Assembly (NCBI GenBank): GCA_039105265.1
Contig: JAPFFF010000006.1
Span: forward strand, 3,782,001-3,846,000
Origin: Tritrichomonas musculus
Taxonomy: Eukaryota; Parabasalia; Tritrichomonadida; Tritrichomonadidae
Length of the DNA: 64,000 bases
Direction of reading: 5' to 3'
Shown here: positions 55,686 to 64,000 of the stretch, piece after piece
How the letters are laid out: each line of letters opens with the position of its first letter
Position numbering within the stretch: the first letter of the stretch is position 1
Made by a program: the position numbers and the translations under genes
The notes under the pieces: model-generated
Database searches by the model: none
Told to the model about the DNA's origin: nothing
Seen by the model: only the letters and a program-made list of their open reading frames with translations

Positions 55686-58658
55686 TCAATCTTCTTTAAC
55701 TTTTTCTAATTCGTCTTGCTCTAGTTCTTCAATTTTTTGTCCTTCTTCTTTGATTTTGACAGCATTTTTATTTCCTGTGAAAGAATCAAGTGATTCAACG
55801 TAGTTGAAGAATTCTTCTTTATTCACATTTTCATTCAAAAACCTAGAATCACTCTTCAGCACTTCCACGATTTGGTTGAATGAAGGTCTATCGTTAGGAT
55901 CCTGTGACCAGCACGATTCGATCAATTCAATGTAGCACTGTGGAACTTCGTCAAAAGGCATGACAGGTCTTCGACTTTTTGTGACAACTTCAAAGAAGAT
56001 TTGATTGATGTTATTCAATTCTTTGAATGGTTTTTCTTTTGCCAATATTTCAAAAACGATCATTGCGAATGAATAAACATCGCTCGCCTTCGTTGCATCT
56101 TCCGAATTCAAGACTTCTGGAGCCGAATAATTTGGATCATTTCTCATTTTAGATGTTGACTGGCTTGTCATGCTTCTTTGCATTTGAAGCTTAGTGAATT
56201 GTCCAAATTCACCGATTTTTGGATACAAATTTTCGTCAACAAAAATGTTGCTTGGCTTCAAATCATGATGAATGACTCCTTTTGAATGAAGATATGACAT
56301 TGCCGAAGCAATTCCGAAGATATTTATCAATATTTTTGTATCATTCCATTGTAAAAAAGTAATGTCTTTTCGCTTCAATTCAATGATGTCTTCAAGAGTT
56401 TGTTTAAGAAACTTTTCAGTGATAACAACTGGTTTCTGTTCCTTCAAAAAGTTGGTTGGACTATAGCCAATGAATTTTAATAACGTTGGATGATTCAATG
56501 TTGAAAGAATTTCAACTTCTTTCTTTATGTTTTCGATTTCTTCCTTTGAAAAAGTTTGAATAGTCATGCTTGAGATTTTGCCAAAATAAACTTCTTTTGT
56601 TGCTTTTTCAACGATTTTGTAATATTTCCAAAATTCGTTTTTAAATATTTTTTCTTTTTTCTCGAGCCTATCAAGATTGATAAATCCATTGTTTTTTGTT
56701 ATATTTTCAAAATCTTTTAGATTAGATTTATTGTGATGAACTTCAATGCTTTTTAATGTCATATTTTGTTTGTTTTCTTCAATCATGTCAATGTAGTCGA
56801 GATATTCACTTTCAACAACCAAATCAGTGATGAATCCTGGGTCATTTTGAAGGTCATAAACAATTTCTGAAAAAGTGGGACGTTGATTTGGATCTTGTTT
56901 CCAACAATCTTCAATAAGTTTCTTATAACTTGCTGGAATTTCATACTTGAATGAAGGCCTGATTCCTTTTATTATATTGAACATGATTTGGTATTTTTCT
57001 TTGCCAATATTTGGCACTTCAGATGTCATTATTTCGTACACAATCAAGCCAAATGCATAAACATCTCCAGCTTTGGTATATCTTGATGTTTCATATATTT
57101 CTGGTGAAATATAAATTGGTGTCCCTAATAGTCCTGTTTCTTTCAATCTTTCTAAGCTTTCTGAGCAATCTTTCAAGTCTTTTGAAAGGCCAAAATCAGC
57201 CAATTTTGGAAACAAGAATTGATCAACTAGAACATTACTTGGCTTCAAATCTCGATGAAGAATGTCTTGTGAATGAAGATATTTAAGACTGGATGCAATT
57301 CCATAGATGTTGATCAATTTTTTGGTATCGTCCCATCCTGGACATGAAAGTCCATTTCTCTCAAGTTCAATTATATCTGACAAAGTTCCATTTTTTAACA
57401 ATTCTGTAATAATGACTGGCTTTGGTGTGCTTTTAAAGTTAACAGGACTGAATCCAATGAATTTCATGATGGCTGGATGATTCACTTTTGAAAGAATTTT
57501 TACTTCTCTAATTAAATTTATGGTTTCGTTATCTTTTTTTATGCAATCGTAAATTTCACTTTTTGAAATTTTGGCTGCATAAATGGATTTAGAGTCTTTA
57601 TCTAGGACTTCATAAACTACTCCAAAGAATCCTTCTCCAATTATTTTAATTTTCTCTAATTTTGATAGATCTAACGTTTTAACATCAATGTCAAGAGGTT
57701 TATCATCTTCAATGTCTTCTTCTTCTTGATATTCATTTTCTGTTGTTATTTGGCTTGGATAAGGAATTTCACCTGATATATTCTTGATATATGAATAATA
57801 TTCTTTTTCATCAACTCCAAATTCAGTGATAAATTCTCGATTTGTCTTTAGGGACTCAACAATTTGAGCAAATGTTGGTCGTTTTTCTGGATCTTGGTCC
57901 CAGCATTTTGTAATTAATTCTTTATAGCATTTCGGAATTGAATTGGGCAAATCGGGTCGTTTACCTGTCATAAGTCCCTTTAGACTAAATTTAATTGGTT
58001 TATTCGTTAATAGCTGATAAACGATCATTGAAAATGAGTAAACATCAATAGGTGTCGAGTATTTTGTTTCATCAAAAATTTCTGGTGCCATATACATCAA
58101 AGTGCCAACTCCAGCTGTATGTTCTTCGTCAGATTTTAAAAATGGTTTTGAAAGGCCGAAATCAGTTAATTTAGGATAATAATTTTCATCTTGTAGAATA
58201 TTTTCTGGTTTTAGATCACGATAAAGAATTTTATTTGAATGTAAATATGCTACAGCTGATGCTATACCATAAATGTTAATAAGTTTTTTCGTATTATTCC
58301 ATTTTACTGGAGTATTGCCTTCTTGATCATTTTTAATTAAATCACCGAGATTTCCTTTCGAACAGTATTCTAGTATCATTACTGGATGTGGATCGCCTTC
58401 AAAATCAAATGAGCAAACTCCATAAAGTTTTGTAATTGATGGAAAATTTAAAGTAAAGTAAATAAATGCTTCGTTTATAAATTGTCCCTGATCGAAATTA
58501 GAAAAATTTTCGGATTGATCAGAATTTTTTAAAATTTTTACTGCAAAAAACTTGCCAGTGGATTTTTCCTGTACTTTAAAAACTGTGCTAGTTGCGCCTC
58601 TTCCAATCAGAGACAATTTCCGAAAATTATTAATGTCAGTAAAATGGTAATTTAGCAT
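55686..58658 (-). CDS. Protein with three tandem TKL kinase domains, the third degenerate
   Basis: This 990-aa protein has kinase domain 1 at about 10-275 (GRGATSTVFKV, FFAVKIL, ILYRDLKPENIL, LTDFGLSK, MAPEIF), domain 2 at about 325-605 (GEGFFGVVYEV, YAAKISK, ILHRDLKPSNVL, LADFGLSK, YISPEIYETSRYTKAGDVYA), and domain 3 at about 655-925. Domain 3 has no glycine loop, VIHHDLKPSNIF for HRD (Arg lost) and GEFG for DFG (the metal-binding Asp is Glu), so it is a pseudokinase. Each domain is followed by the short acidic segment typical of trichomonad TKL kinases, which marks three whole-domain duplications. The pseudokinase could regulate the first two. Multi-kinase chains are unusual. Confidence 0.9.
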   Translation of the reverse strand: MLNYHFTDINNFRKLSLIGRGATSTVFKVQEKSTGKFFAVKILKNSDQSENFSNFDQGQFINEAFIYFTLNFPSITKLYGVCSFDFEGDPHPVMILEYCSKGNLGDLIKNDQEGNTPVKWNNTKKLINIYGIASAVAYLHSNKILYRDLKPENILQDENYYPKLTDFGLSKPFLKSDEEHTAGVGTLMYMAPEIFDETKYSTPIDVYSFSMIVYQLLTNKPIKFSLKGLMTGKRPDLPNSIPKCYKELITKCWDQDPEKRPTFAQIVESLKTNREFITEFGVDEKEYYSYIKNISGEIPYPSQITTENEYQEEEDIEDDKPLDIDVKTLDLSKLEKIKIIGEGFFGVVYEVLDKDSKSIYAAKISKSEIYDCIKKDNETINLIREVKILSKVNHPAIMKFIGFSPVNFKSTPKPVIITELLKNGTLSDIIELERNGLSCPGWDDTKKLINIYGIASSLKYLHSQDILHRDLKPSNVLVDQFLFPKLADFGLSKDLKDCSESLERLKETGLLGTPIYISPEIYETSRYTKAGDVYAFGLIVYEIMTSEVPNIGKEKYQIMFNIIKGIRPSFKYEIPASYKKLIEDCWKQDPNQRPTFSEIVYDLQNDPGFITDLVVESEYLDYIDMIEENKQNMTLKSIEVHHNKSNLKDFENITKNNGFINLDRLEKKEKIFKNEFWKYYKIVEKATKEVYFGKISSMTIQTFSKEEIENIKKEVEILSTLNHPTLLKFIGYSPTNFLKEQKPVVITEKFLKQTLEDIIELKRKDITFLQWNDTKILINIFGIASAMSYLHSKGVIHHDLKPSNIFVDENLYPKIGEFGQFTKLQMQRSMTSQSTSKMRNDPNYSAPEVLNSEDATKASDVYSFAMIVFEILAKEKPFKELNNINQIFFEVVTKSRRPVMPFDEVPQCYIELIESCWSQDPNDRPSFNQIVEVLKSDSRFLNENVNKEEFFNYVESLDSFTGNKNAVKIKEEGQKIEELEQDELEKVKED

Positions 58659-60044
58659 TAAATTTTAATATATTTTAAAAAGAGGGGCAGTACATGAAAC
58701 TTTTTAACGTCTTTATTCAATTTGAAACTCTTATATTTCAATAACTACAATAAATACAAAAACCAAAAATGTTTCCCCGGATACTTGCTCAATAGTTTAA
58801 TATAAATAAATAACCTGATTAATGATAATGCATTAGAATTTTATGATATTTTAGGTTTTTCAATTTAGAAAGATTGACGGTTTAATGATAGGGTAGGGTG
58901 CCTCTGAGAAACCATTATAAATTCAATCCATTGAATTTTAAATAAATAATTATTTTTTTAAATTAATAATCAATTCAAAAGTTTGTTTTATACGATAATG
59001 AAAAATATGATAATATCTCCAATAATATTAAGATTTTTTATTTTATTAAAATTTATATATGATTAAAATAATAAGATATATTTTATATTTTGTTATTCCA
59101 GCTTTTTCATATTTTTTTTTAAATTATCAATCTAGAATAAAATGAATAAATCATAATAATCATTTTAATGTATCTTAATAATCGTAATATATCTAATTTG
59201 ATGATGATAATATTATAATAATCATCAAATATTGAAAAAAAAATCGTAAAAAGATTATATTTTAAAAAAGCATTATAAATAAAGAATGTAATCAGTGATT
59301 TTTATTTTAAAACAACTTTAATTAGCAATTAAATCCAATAAAGTAAACAAATATCAGTTTTTTAATTGTGAATCGTATTTTCATAATTTTAATATTTAAT
59401 AATATATATAAATATGACTTAATGATAAAAGACTAAGATTTATTTTGAAATTTTAGTAAATTAATTAAAACAAGACTGTTTTAAACAAAATAAATTGAAA
59501 TTTTTTTAATATTAAATTCAATTCTTTGTGAAAATTTGAATTAAAATAATATATGAACATTTTTCATATATTATAATAAATAGCAAATTAATTTTAAAAT
59601 TAAAATATCATATAATTATCAAACTTATATAAAAAATATTATAAGTATATAAATGAGTTATTATATGTTTATATTCAGAATATAAAAATGTTTAATTATT
59701 TTGGCTTAAATTATTTGAAATATTTACAAAAAATAAAGTAATCAAAATATATATTTATTAATTGGTAAATATATTAATAATTAACTAGTATTAATTATAT
59801 TAAATTAAATATATAATATTAAAAAACATGTTAAAAAATATAATAACCTCAATAAAAAATTTTAATCCGTAAATTTTAAAATAGAATATATAGAATTGAT
59901 TTAAAATTGGAAAAAAAATTAATATCTTGATAATATATTAATATATTTTATATATATTATTCATTATATAAATTTATCTTTTTTTGTATAAAACAGTCTT
60001 GCCTGTATCTTGTAATTCACGCATTTAAAAGATTTATGAATTGA
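58659..60044. other. Extremely AT-rich intergenic region
   Basis: About 1.4 kb of very AT-rich DNA with runs of TATATTAAT-type sequence and no coding potential on either strand. It could act as a replication or matrix-attachment region, but nothing in the sequence proves this. Confidence 0.45.
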
Positions 60045-60200
60045 TTAGTAATCCAGTCTTCATTCAATGAAAAAACTCATTCAAATCCAGTTGATTTGCT
60101 ATGTGAGAAAACCATCAATTTAAAACCGATAAACATAACACCGCCATTTGGTGATGTTACTTGGCAATTGCTTCGGAATGAATTGGATGTTGTTACTTAA
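60045..60200 (+). pseudogene. Possible 51-codon coding remnant of unknown family
   Basis: Between an in-frame TGA (60042) and a TAA (60198-60200) the frame reads SSFNEKTHSNPVDLLCEKTI then NLKPINITPPFGDVTWQLLR and ends NELDVVT. The stretch is visibly richer in G and C than the AT-rich DNA on both sides, and its composition (Pro, Gly, Trp, Asp, Thr) is protein-like. No start codon or further exon is seen. It may be the end of a decayed gene or mobile element. The family is not recognised. Confidence 0.3.
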
Positions 60201-60427
60201 TCACTATAGATTCAAAAATTATCATTAAACTTACCTGAAAATGAAATATATCAGCTTACTCTATAATATATCTTAACCTATTATTTAAATTGTTCATTTT
60301 AAAATAATGATGATATCAATCAAAGGCATAAATAGCAAACGCATAATCTAAATAGAAGATTTAAAATAAATTAATTAGAAATTAGTTTATTAATTGAAGA
60401 AAATTTTTTGAAAAATCATTTTTTATA
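60201..60427. other. AT-rich spacer left of the MITE
   Basis: No coding sequence seen. It ends at the TA dinucleotide that flanks the MITE. Confidence 0.35.
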
Positions 60428-60806
60428 CCCTTCTCCCACATAATTTCGCACAAGGGTAATTTTATAAAAGGGTAATTTATATAGAAAAAAGTACGTTTAT
60501 TTTTATAATATTACAAGAAAATGATTTATTTGGGGAAGTTCTTGAGATCGTGAAATATAAACGAAATATATTTATATATCCTTATTAAAGAATGATTGTA
60601 CAAATTTTCATCGAAATTCGTTAACCTCGATTTTCGTGATATTTAATTATGTCTTCATTCATTAAATTTCAATGCACAATCTCTTTATATTGAATTTAAA
60701 ATCCAAATACTATTATACATTTATGCTAATTAGTAACTGGGTTTAAAAAAAATTACCCTTTTATTCTTTTAAAATTACCCTTGTGCGAAATTATGTGGGA
60801 AAAGGG
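60428..60806. mobile_element. Mariner-like MITE, 379 bp, with ~52-bp terminal inverted repeats
   Basis: The left end CCCTTCTCCCACATAATTTC and the reverse complement of the right end CCCTTTTCCCACATAATTTC are nearly identical and continue through GCACAAGGGTAATTTTA and a second AAAAGGGTAAT word, about 52 bp in all with one substitution and one short indel. TA flanks both ends (60426-60427 and 60807-60808), as expected for Tc1/mariner-type target duplication. The interior is AT-rich and non-coding. The right arm overlaps the 3' end of the ankyrin gene and provides its final codons and stop. Confidence 0.82.
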
Positions 60807-63304
60807 TAGTTTTTTATAAGTTCAATGATTTGTTCATTTCCTTTCTCAGTAGCAATTTGCAAAGGAGTAATTTCTCTTTCTTCACTTTGAGCATTTTGAG
60901 CCTTTTCCTCTTCATCATTTTCATCACCATCAAATTCTTTATGTTTTATCGACAACTTGCTTGTGAAATCGATGCTAATTTTATCATTTTTCAGCAAAAG
61001 AAAAACCACGTCGATATTTTCATTTTCAATTGCCAAATTCAAAGCAGTTTTTTCTTCAACCTTATTTTTATTTATTTTATCTTTTCTTGAGATATTTGTA
61101 GTAACCAATTTATTTCTCATATTGACGTCAATTTTTTCATTCTCTAATAAAAGTTGAACCATTTTGTTATTATTTAATTCAATTGCCAAATACAAAGGAC
61201 TTTTTTCATTCTTATTTTCATCCAATTTTGAAATCCACTTCTTTGGAATATCACTCCAAAGATAAGAATTTTCAACAGTCGGATTTTCATTAGGAGCTCT
61301 TCTCTCCTCCCATTTTTCATAAGATTCGTTTACCAAAATTTCGCTCTTTAGTTCAATTTGAGGAAAATTAAGATCAATTCTTTCGCTATTCAACAAAAGT
61401 TTAACCATTTCGATGTTATTTTTATGAATAGCTACATGCAAAGGATGCCTTTCTTTTTCATCAATATAAGAGCTCCGATCTTCACATTGGTCGTGATATT
61501 CGAAGAAAATTTGAGGCAAATTAGGATCAACTTTTTCAGAAGAAATTAAAAGCTTAACTGTTTCAACGCTTTCATTATCAACAGCAATTAACAATGGAGT
61601 TCTTTCTCTTCTTTTAATCCTCTTTCCTTTTCCATCTGGATTATTGTGTGATTCGATACAAATTGCATTTGCGTCAATTGACTTATTATTCAGCAAAAGT
61701 TGAACAATTTCAAGGTTTTCATTAGCAACAGCTGCATGTAATGGTGACACTAATTTGCAATTATCATCTATTGAAAATTTACTTAATAAATTGATGTCTG
61801 CATTCTTACTTTCCAATAAAGTTTTGATGATGTCAATATTGCCATTTACAATAGCAAGAAACAACGGTGTAATTTCGGCAAATAAGAGTCTGCCATGTCT
61901 ATCCCATTCGTTCCAAGGAACCCATTCATATCCTTTCTCAGAGTTATCAAAAAGGCTTCTTGTATCAGGTGCAGATGGTCCTTCTGTGACATACTTTTCC
62001 TTCATATTAACATCAAGGTTTTCATTTGTCAAAAGAAGTTTGACTATGTTGACGTTGCCTTTTTCAATAGCGGTGTGCAATAACGATTTGGTTTCAGTAA
62101 ATGTTCTATTAGGTCCGAGACAAATTTCTTTTTCAATCAATTCATTTACATTGACGTTTTCCTGTTTAATCAATTGTTCAACAAAAGGGCAGCAGTCGTA
62201 CTTGCACAAATTAGAAAATGACACTTGATTTTCATGAAGAAATGCAAAATTGTAACTTTTTAAAGAAGAAAGTGAAACTTTTTCATCATTATTAACTTTT
62301 TCTTTGTCTAAATAATTGTTCATGATGTAAATTGCGATTTCATTGTGGTGGCATTTGATTGCTTCATTAAACATTTTTATATATGATTCTGATTTAACGT
62401 CTTTTTCTTCAAGAAAATGAATAAATTCTAGATTGTTCGAATGAACAGCATATTCCCATAACGATGGTGTTAATACAACGCCCTTTTTAAGTAAGTATTC
62501 GAATATCTGATTTGATCTATGAAATACAGCATACTCAATTAGAGTTGTTTTTGTCTTCCTGAGTAGAAATTGGTTCGTTTCGTAGTCTGAAGGTGGAATT
62601 GTGGAAAGAAGTGGATAATTTTCATGTTCAACATACGTAATAAAGTTATCTATTAAATCTTTACGGATTAATTCGCAAATTTCATTTCCATTTTCGCCGA
62701 TATTTCTATCTTCGTAAAAATTATCAGGAAGTTTACTTGAAAATTCTGAAATCCAATTATCATCATCTTTTTTATCATCATTTCCACGAAAAGACCTTCC
62801 CAAGTGCAATAACCCATCGATTGATTTTACTTTTGGATAAAACATTTTATCTTCTTTTGGGCTTTTAATATAGGGCATTATTTCTGGGAAAAAGTACTGA
62901 GGATATTTCCTTTTTTTATATTTGCCACTTTGCATTTGAGAAGCAATAAAATTATTGATTTCTAATATTTTTTCTTTCAAAAGAAAAAGAAGGATTTTTT
63001 TGTTGTTTTTAAAAATGCAAAATATTTCTGAATCTTGGCATTTCTCTTTGATTTTTTCTTTAAATAAAAGAATTATTTTTTCTATTTTGGGATTAAAATC
63101 TGTTTCATGATAATGGTTATCAGCAATTTTTGCTATTAAATGAAGTAATAAAGTAAAATTATATGAATTATTGCATATATTTTGTTCTTCAATTATCTGT
63201 TTTAGATTGTGGAAATTCTCTTCAAGGTCATCATCTTTTTCTATAAAACTCAAAATTCTGGTCTGAAGTTCCTTATACTTCTCTAAAATTTCTTTGGTTG
63301 TCAT
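60791..63304 (-). CDS. Ankyrin repeat protein with DUF3447-like region
   Basis: This 837-aa protein has a helical N-terminus (about 1-140) of the type found in the large trichomonad ankyrin family, a DUF3447-like stretch (about 250-335; LIEYAVFHRSNQIFEYLLKK, SLWEYAVHSNNLEFIHFLEE, AIKCHHNEIAIYIMNNYL), then at least seven ankyrin repeats to the end (TPLFLAIVNGNIDIIKTLLE, SPLHAAVANENLEIVQLLLN, HPLHVAIHKNNIEMVKLLLN). Several ankyrin units carry long charged insertions between repeats. Such proteins bind partners and have no enzymatic motif. The last ankyrin stops after one full helix pair, and the terminal residues YPFPT and the stop codon are encoded by the right terminal repeat of a MITE. The ATG at 63304 follows an A/T-rich leader. 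Confidence 0.88.
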   Translation of the reverse strand: MTTKEILEKYKELQTRILSFIEKDDDLEENFHNLKQIIEEQNICNNSYNFTLLLHLIAKIADNHYHETDFNPKIEKIILLFKEKIKEKCQDSEIFCIFKNNKKILLFLLKEKILEINNFIASQMQSGKYKKRKYPQYFFPEIMPYIKSPKEDKMFYPKVKSIDGLLHLGRSFRGNDDKKDDDNWISEFSSKLPDNFYEDRNIGENGNEICELIRKDLIDNFITYVEHENYPLLSTIPPSDYETNQFLLRKTKTTLIEYAVFHRSNQIFEYLLKKGVVLTPSLWEYAVHSNNLEFIHFLEEKDVKSESYIKMFNEAIKCHHNEIAIYIMNNYLDKEKVNNDEKVSLSSLKSYNFAFLHENQVSFSNLCKYDCCPFVEQLIKQENVNVNELIEKEICLGPNRTFTETKSLLHTAIEKGNVNIVKLLLTNENLDVNMKEKYVTEGPSAPDTRSLFDNSEKGYEWVPWNEWDRHGRLLFAEITPLFLAIVNGNIDIIKTLLESKNADINLLSKFSIDDNCKLVSPLHAAVANENLEIVQLLLNNKSIDANAICIESHNNPDGKGKRIKRRERTPLLIAVDNESVETVKLLISSEKVDPNLPQIFFEYHDQCEDRSSYIDEKERHPLHVAIHKNNIEMVKLLLNSERIDLNFPQIELKSEILVNESYEKWEERRAPNENPTVENSYLWSDIPKKWISKLDENKNEKSPLYLAIELNNNKMVQLLLENEKIDVNMRNKLVTTNISRKDKINKNKVEEKTALNLAIENENIDVVFLLLKNDKISIDFTSKLSIKHKEFDGDENDEEEKAQNAQSEEREITPLQIATEKGNEQIIELIKNYPFPT

Positions 63305-63646
63305 TTATATTTATGATTTTTTAGAGAAAAAAAAAAAATTCTATTCTTTGAAAAAGTTTAACTTTTCTCAATTTTTTAATAATTTTTATTCAAAATGAGG
63401 CAAAACCAGACCGCTTGTGGAAAACAGAATCTCTATTGGATTTTCCCAATATTAAATATATAGATGAAGTAAAAGTCATTTAAATTAAAAATAAAGTTTT
63501 GAACATTTTTTTTTAGCCCTAGATTTAGTAAAAAATATATTTATATTGGCCTTAAATTTCATTAAATTGGTCAAATACGATCGTTAATTTTACAATTAAA
63601 TACAAAAAGTGAAAATAAACGAGCTGACCTTTTCATATGGTCTGAT
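63305..63646. other. Intergenic region
   Basis: AT-rich spacer between the stop of the right-edge kinase and the start of the ankyrin gene. It should hold the ankyrin promoter. No clear initiator hexamer and no coding sequence are seen. Confidence 0.4.
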
Positions 63647-64000
63647 TTATTCTCTATAGTTAAGGTGATTGATGATGTTATTAATATGATCATCAGTTAG
63701 ATTGTCAATCAGTTTATAATTGTTGTCTGCGATTATTTGCCCAATTTCATCAAAGCTTGGACGGTCGTGATAATCGAATGCAGTGCATCTGCTTATCAAG
63801 TCTCTCGACAAGTCATTGATTGTATTTGGAATTGGTATTGGCACTTCATTTAAAACGTCAGCGATGTTGATTGAAGGTGGATGTCCTTTGGTAAGTACGA
63901 AGAGCATTAGTATTCCAAAAGCATAAACATCGACCTTTTCATTATAAGGCCTGTTATTGTCATATAGCTCAGGTGCCGAATAATCCAATGTACCAATTCC
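63647..64000 (-). CDS. C-terminal end of a TKL kinase, cut by the right edge
   Basis: The frame is open to the edge of the window. It begins mid-activation segment (GIGTLDYSAPELYDNNRPYN) and includes KVDVYAFGILMLFVLTKGHP (subdomain IX) and the subdomain XI motif RCTAFDYHDRPSFDEI, then the acidic tail typical of trichomonad TKL kinases. The catalytic part lies outside the window, so activity cannot be judged. The protein ends shortly after the kinase domain with no Sel1 or LRR extension. Confidence 0.87.
   Translation of the reverse strand, partial: GIGTLDYSAPELYDNNRPYNEKVDVYAFGILMLFVLTKGHPPSINIADVLNEVPIPIPNTINDLSRDLISRCTAFDYHDRPSFDEIGQIIADNNYKLIDNLTDDHINNIINHLNYRE

Overview
The window looks like nuclear DNA of a parabasalid protist, most likely Tritrichomonas or a close relative such as Trichomonas. 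It is strongly AT-rich and its genes are long and intronless. It carries gene families that are hugely expanded in trichomonads: TKL-type protein kinases and pseudokinases, Sel1 tetratricopeptide-like repeats, BspA-like leucine-rich repeats (LRR_5), and ankyrin/DUF3447 proteins. Two genes have a trichomonad-type Inr (TCATTA) about 15-21 nt upstream of the ATG. The species name is an inference from gene content, not from a marker gene.

Layout. 1-9.6 kb: a GC-richer partial minus-strand reading frame at the left edge, an Ariadne/RBR-type E3 ubiquitin ligase, a pseudokinase with about 16 Sel1 repeats, then two decayed host genes (a BspA-like gene with an early in-frame stop and a coiled-coil gene with two in-frame stops). 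9.6-12 kb: a pogo/Tigger-like DDE transposase plus a second small ORF of unknown function. 13.7-35.7 kb: a distinctive cluster. A 3470-aa protein with 11 copies of an unrecognised ~200-aa repeat lies tail-to-tail with a 1376-aa paralogue that has one copy of the same repeat and the same C-terminal module. That paralogue is head-to-head, across a minisatellite-bearing promoter region, with a SecA-like ATPase gene that continues into two membrane segments and a C-terminal pseudokinase. The SecA-like reading frame is cut by one in-frame TAA.

36.7-43 kb: a membrane-anchored type I phosphodiesterase-like enzyme, an orphan F5/8-type-C domain without a start codon, and a kinase with about 20 Sel1 repeats. 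43-58.7 kb: three minus-strand signalling genes, namely a BspA-pseudokinase-Sel1 protein (about 44 Sel1 repeats built by 3180-, 1410- and 216-bp intragenic duplications), a kinase-Sel1-BspA protein with permuted domain order, and a protein with three tandem kinase domains. 60.4-64 kb: an ankyrin protein whose last codons and stop lie inside a ~380-bp mariner-like MITE, and the C-terminal end of another kinase running off the right edge.

Between genes lie a well-preserved hAT-type MITE with an 8-bp target duplication (49.9-50.5 kb), an inverted repeat with a dispersed relative (54.6-55.4 kb), two kinase C-lobe relics (24.4 and 42.9 kb) and a GC-rich island with a poly(A) tail (36.0 kb). The kinases, Sel1, BspA and ankyrin proteins suggest intracellular or surface signalling and scaffolding families evolving by duplication and decay. 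The most unusual content is the SecA-like/giant-repeat cluster.
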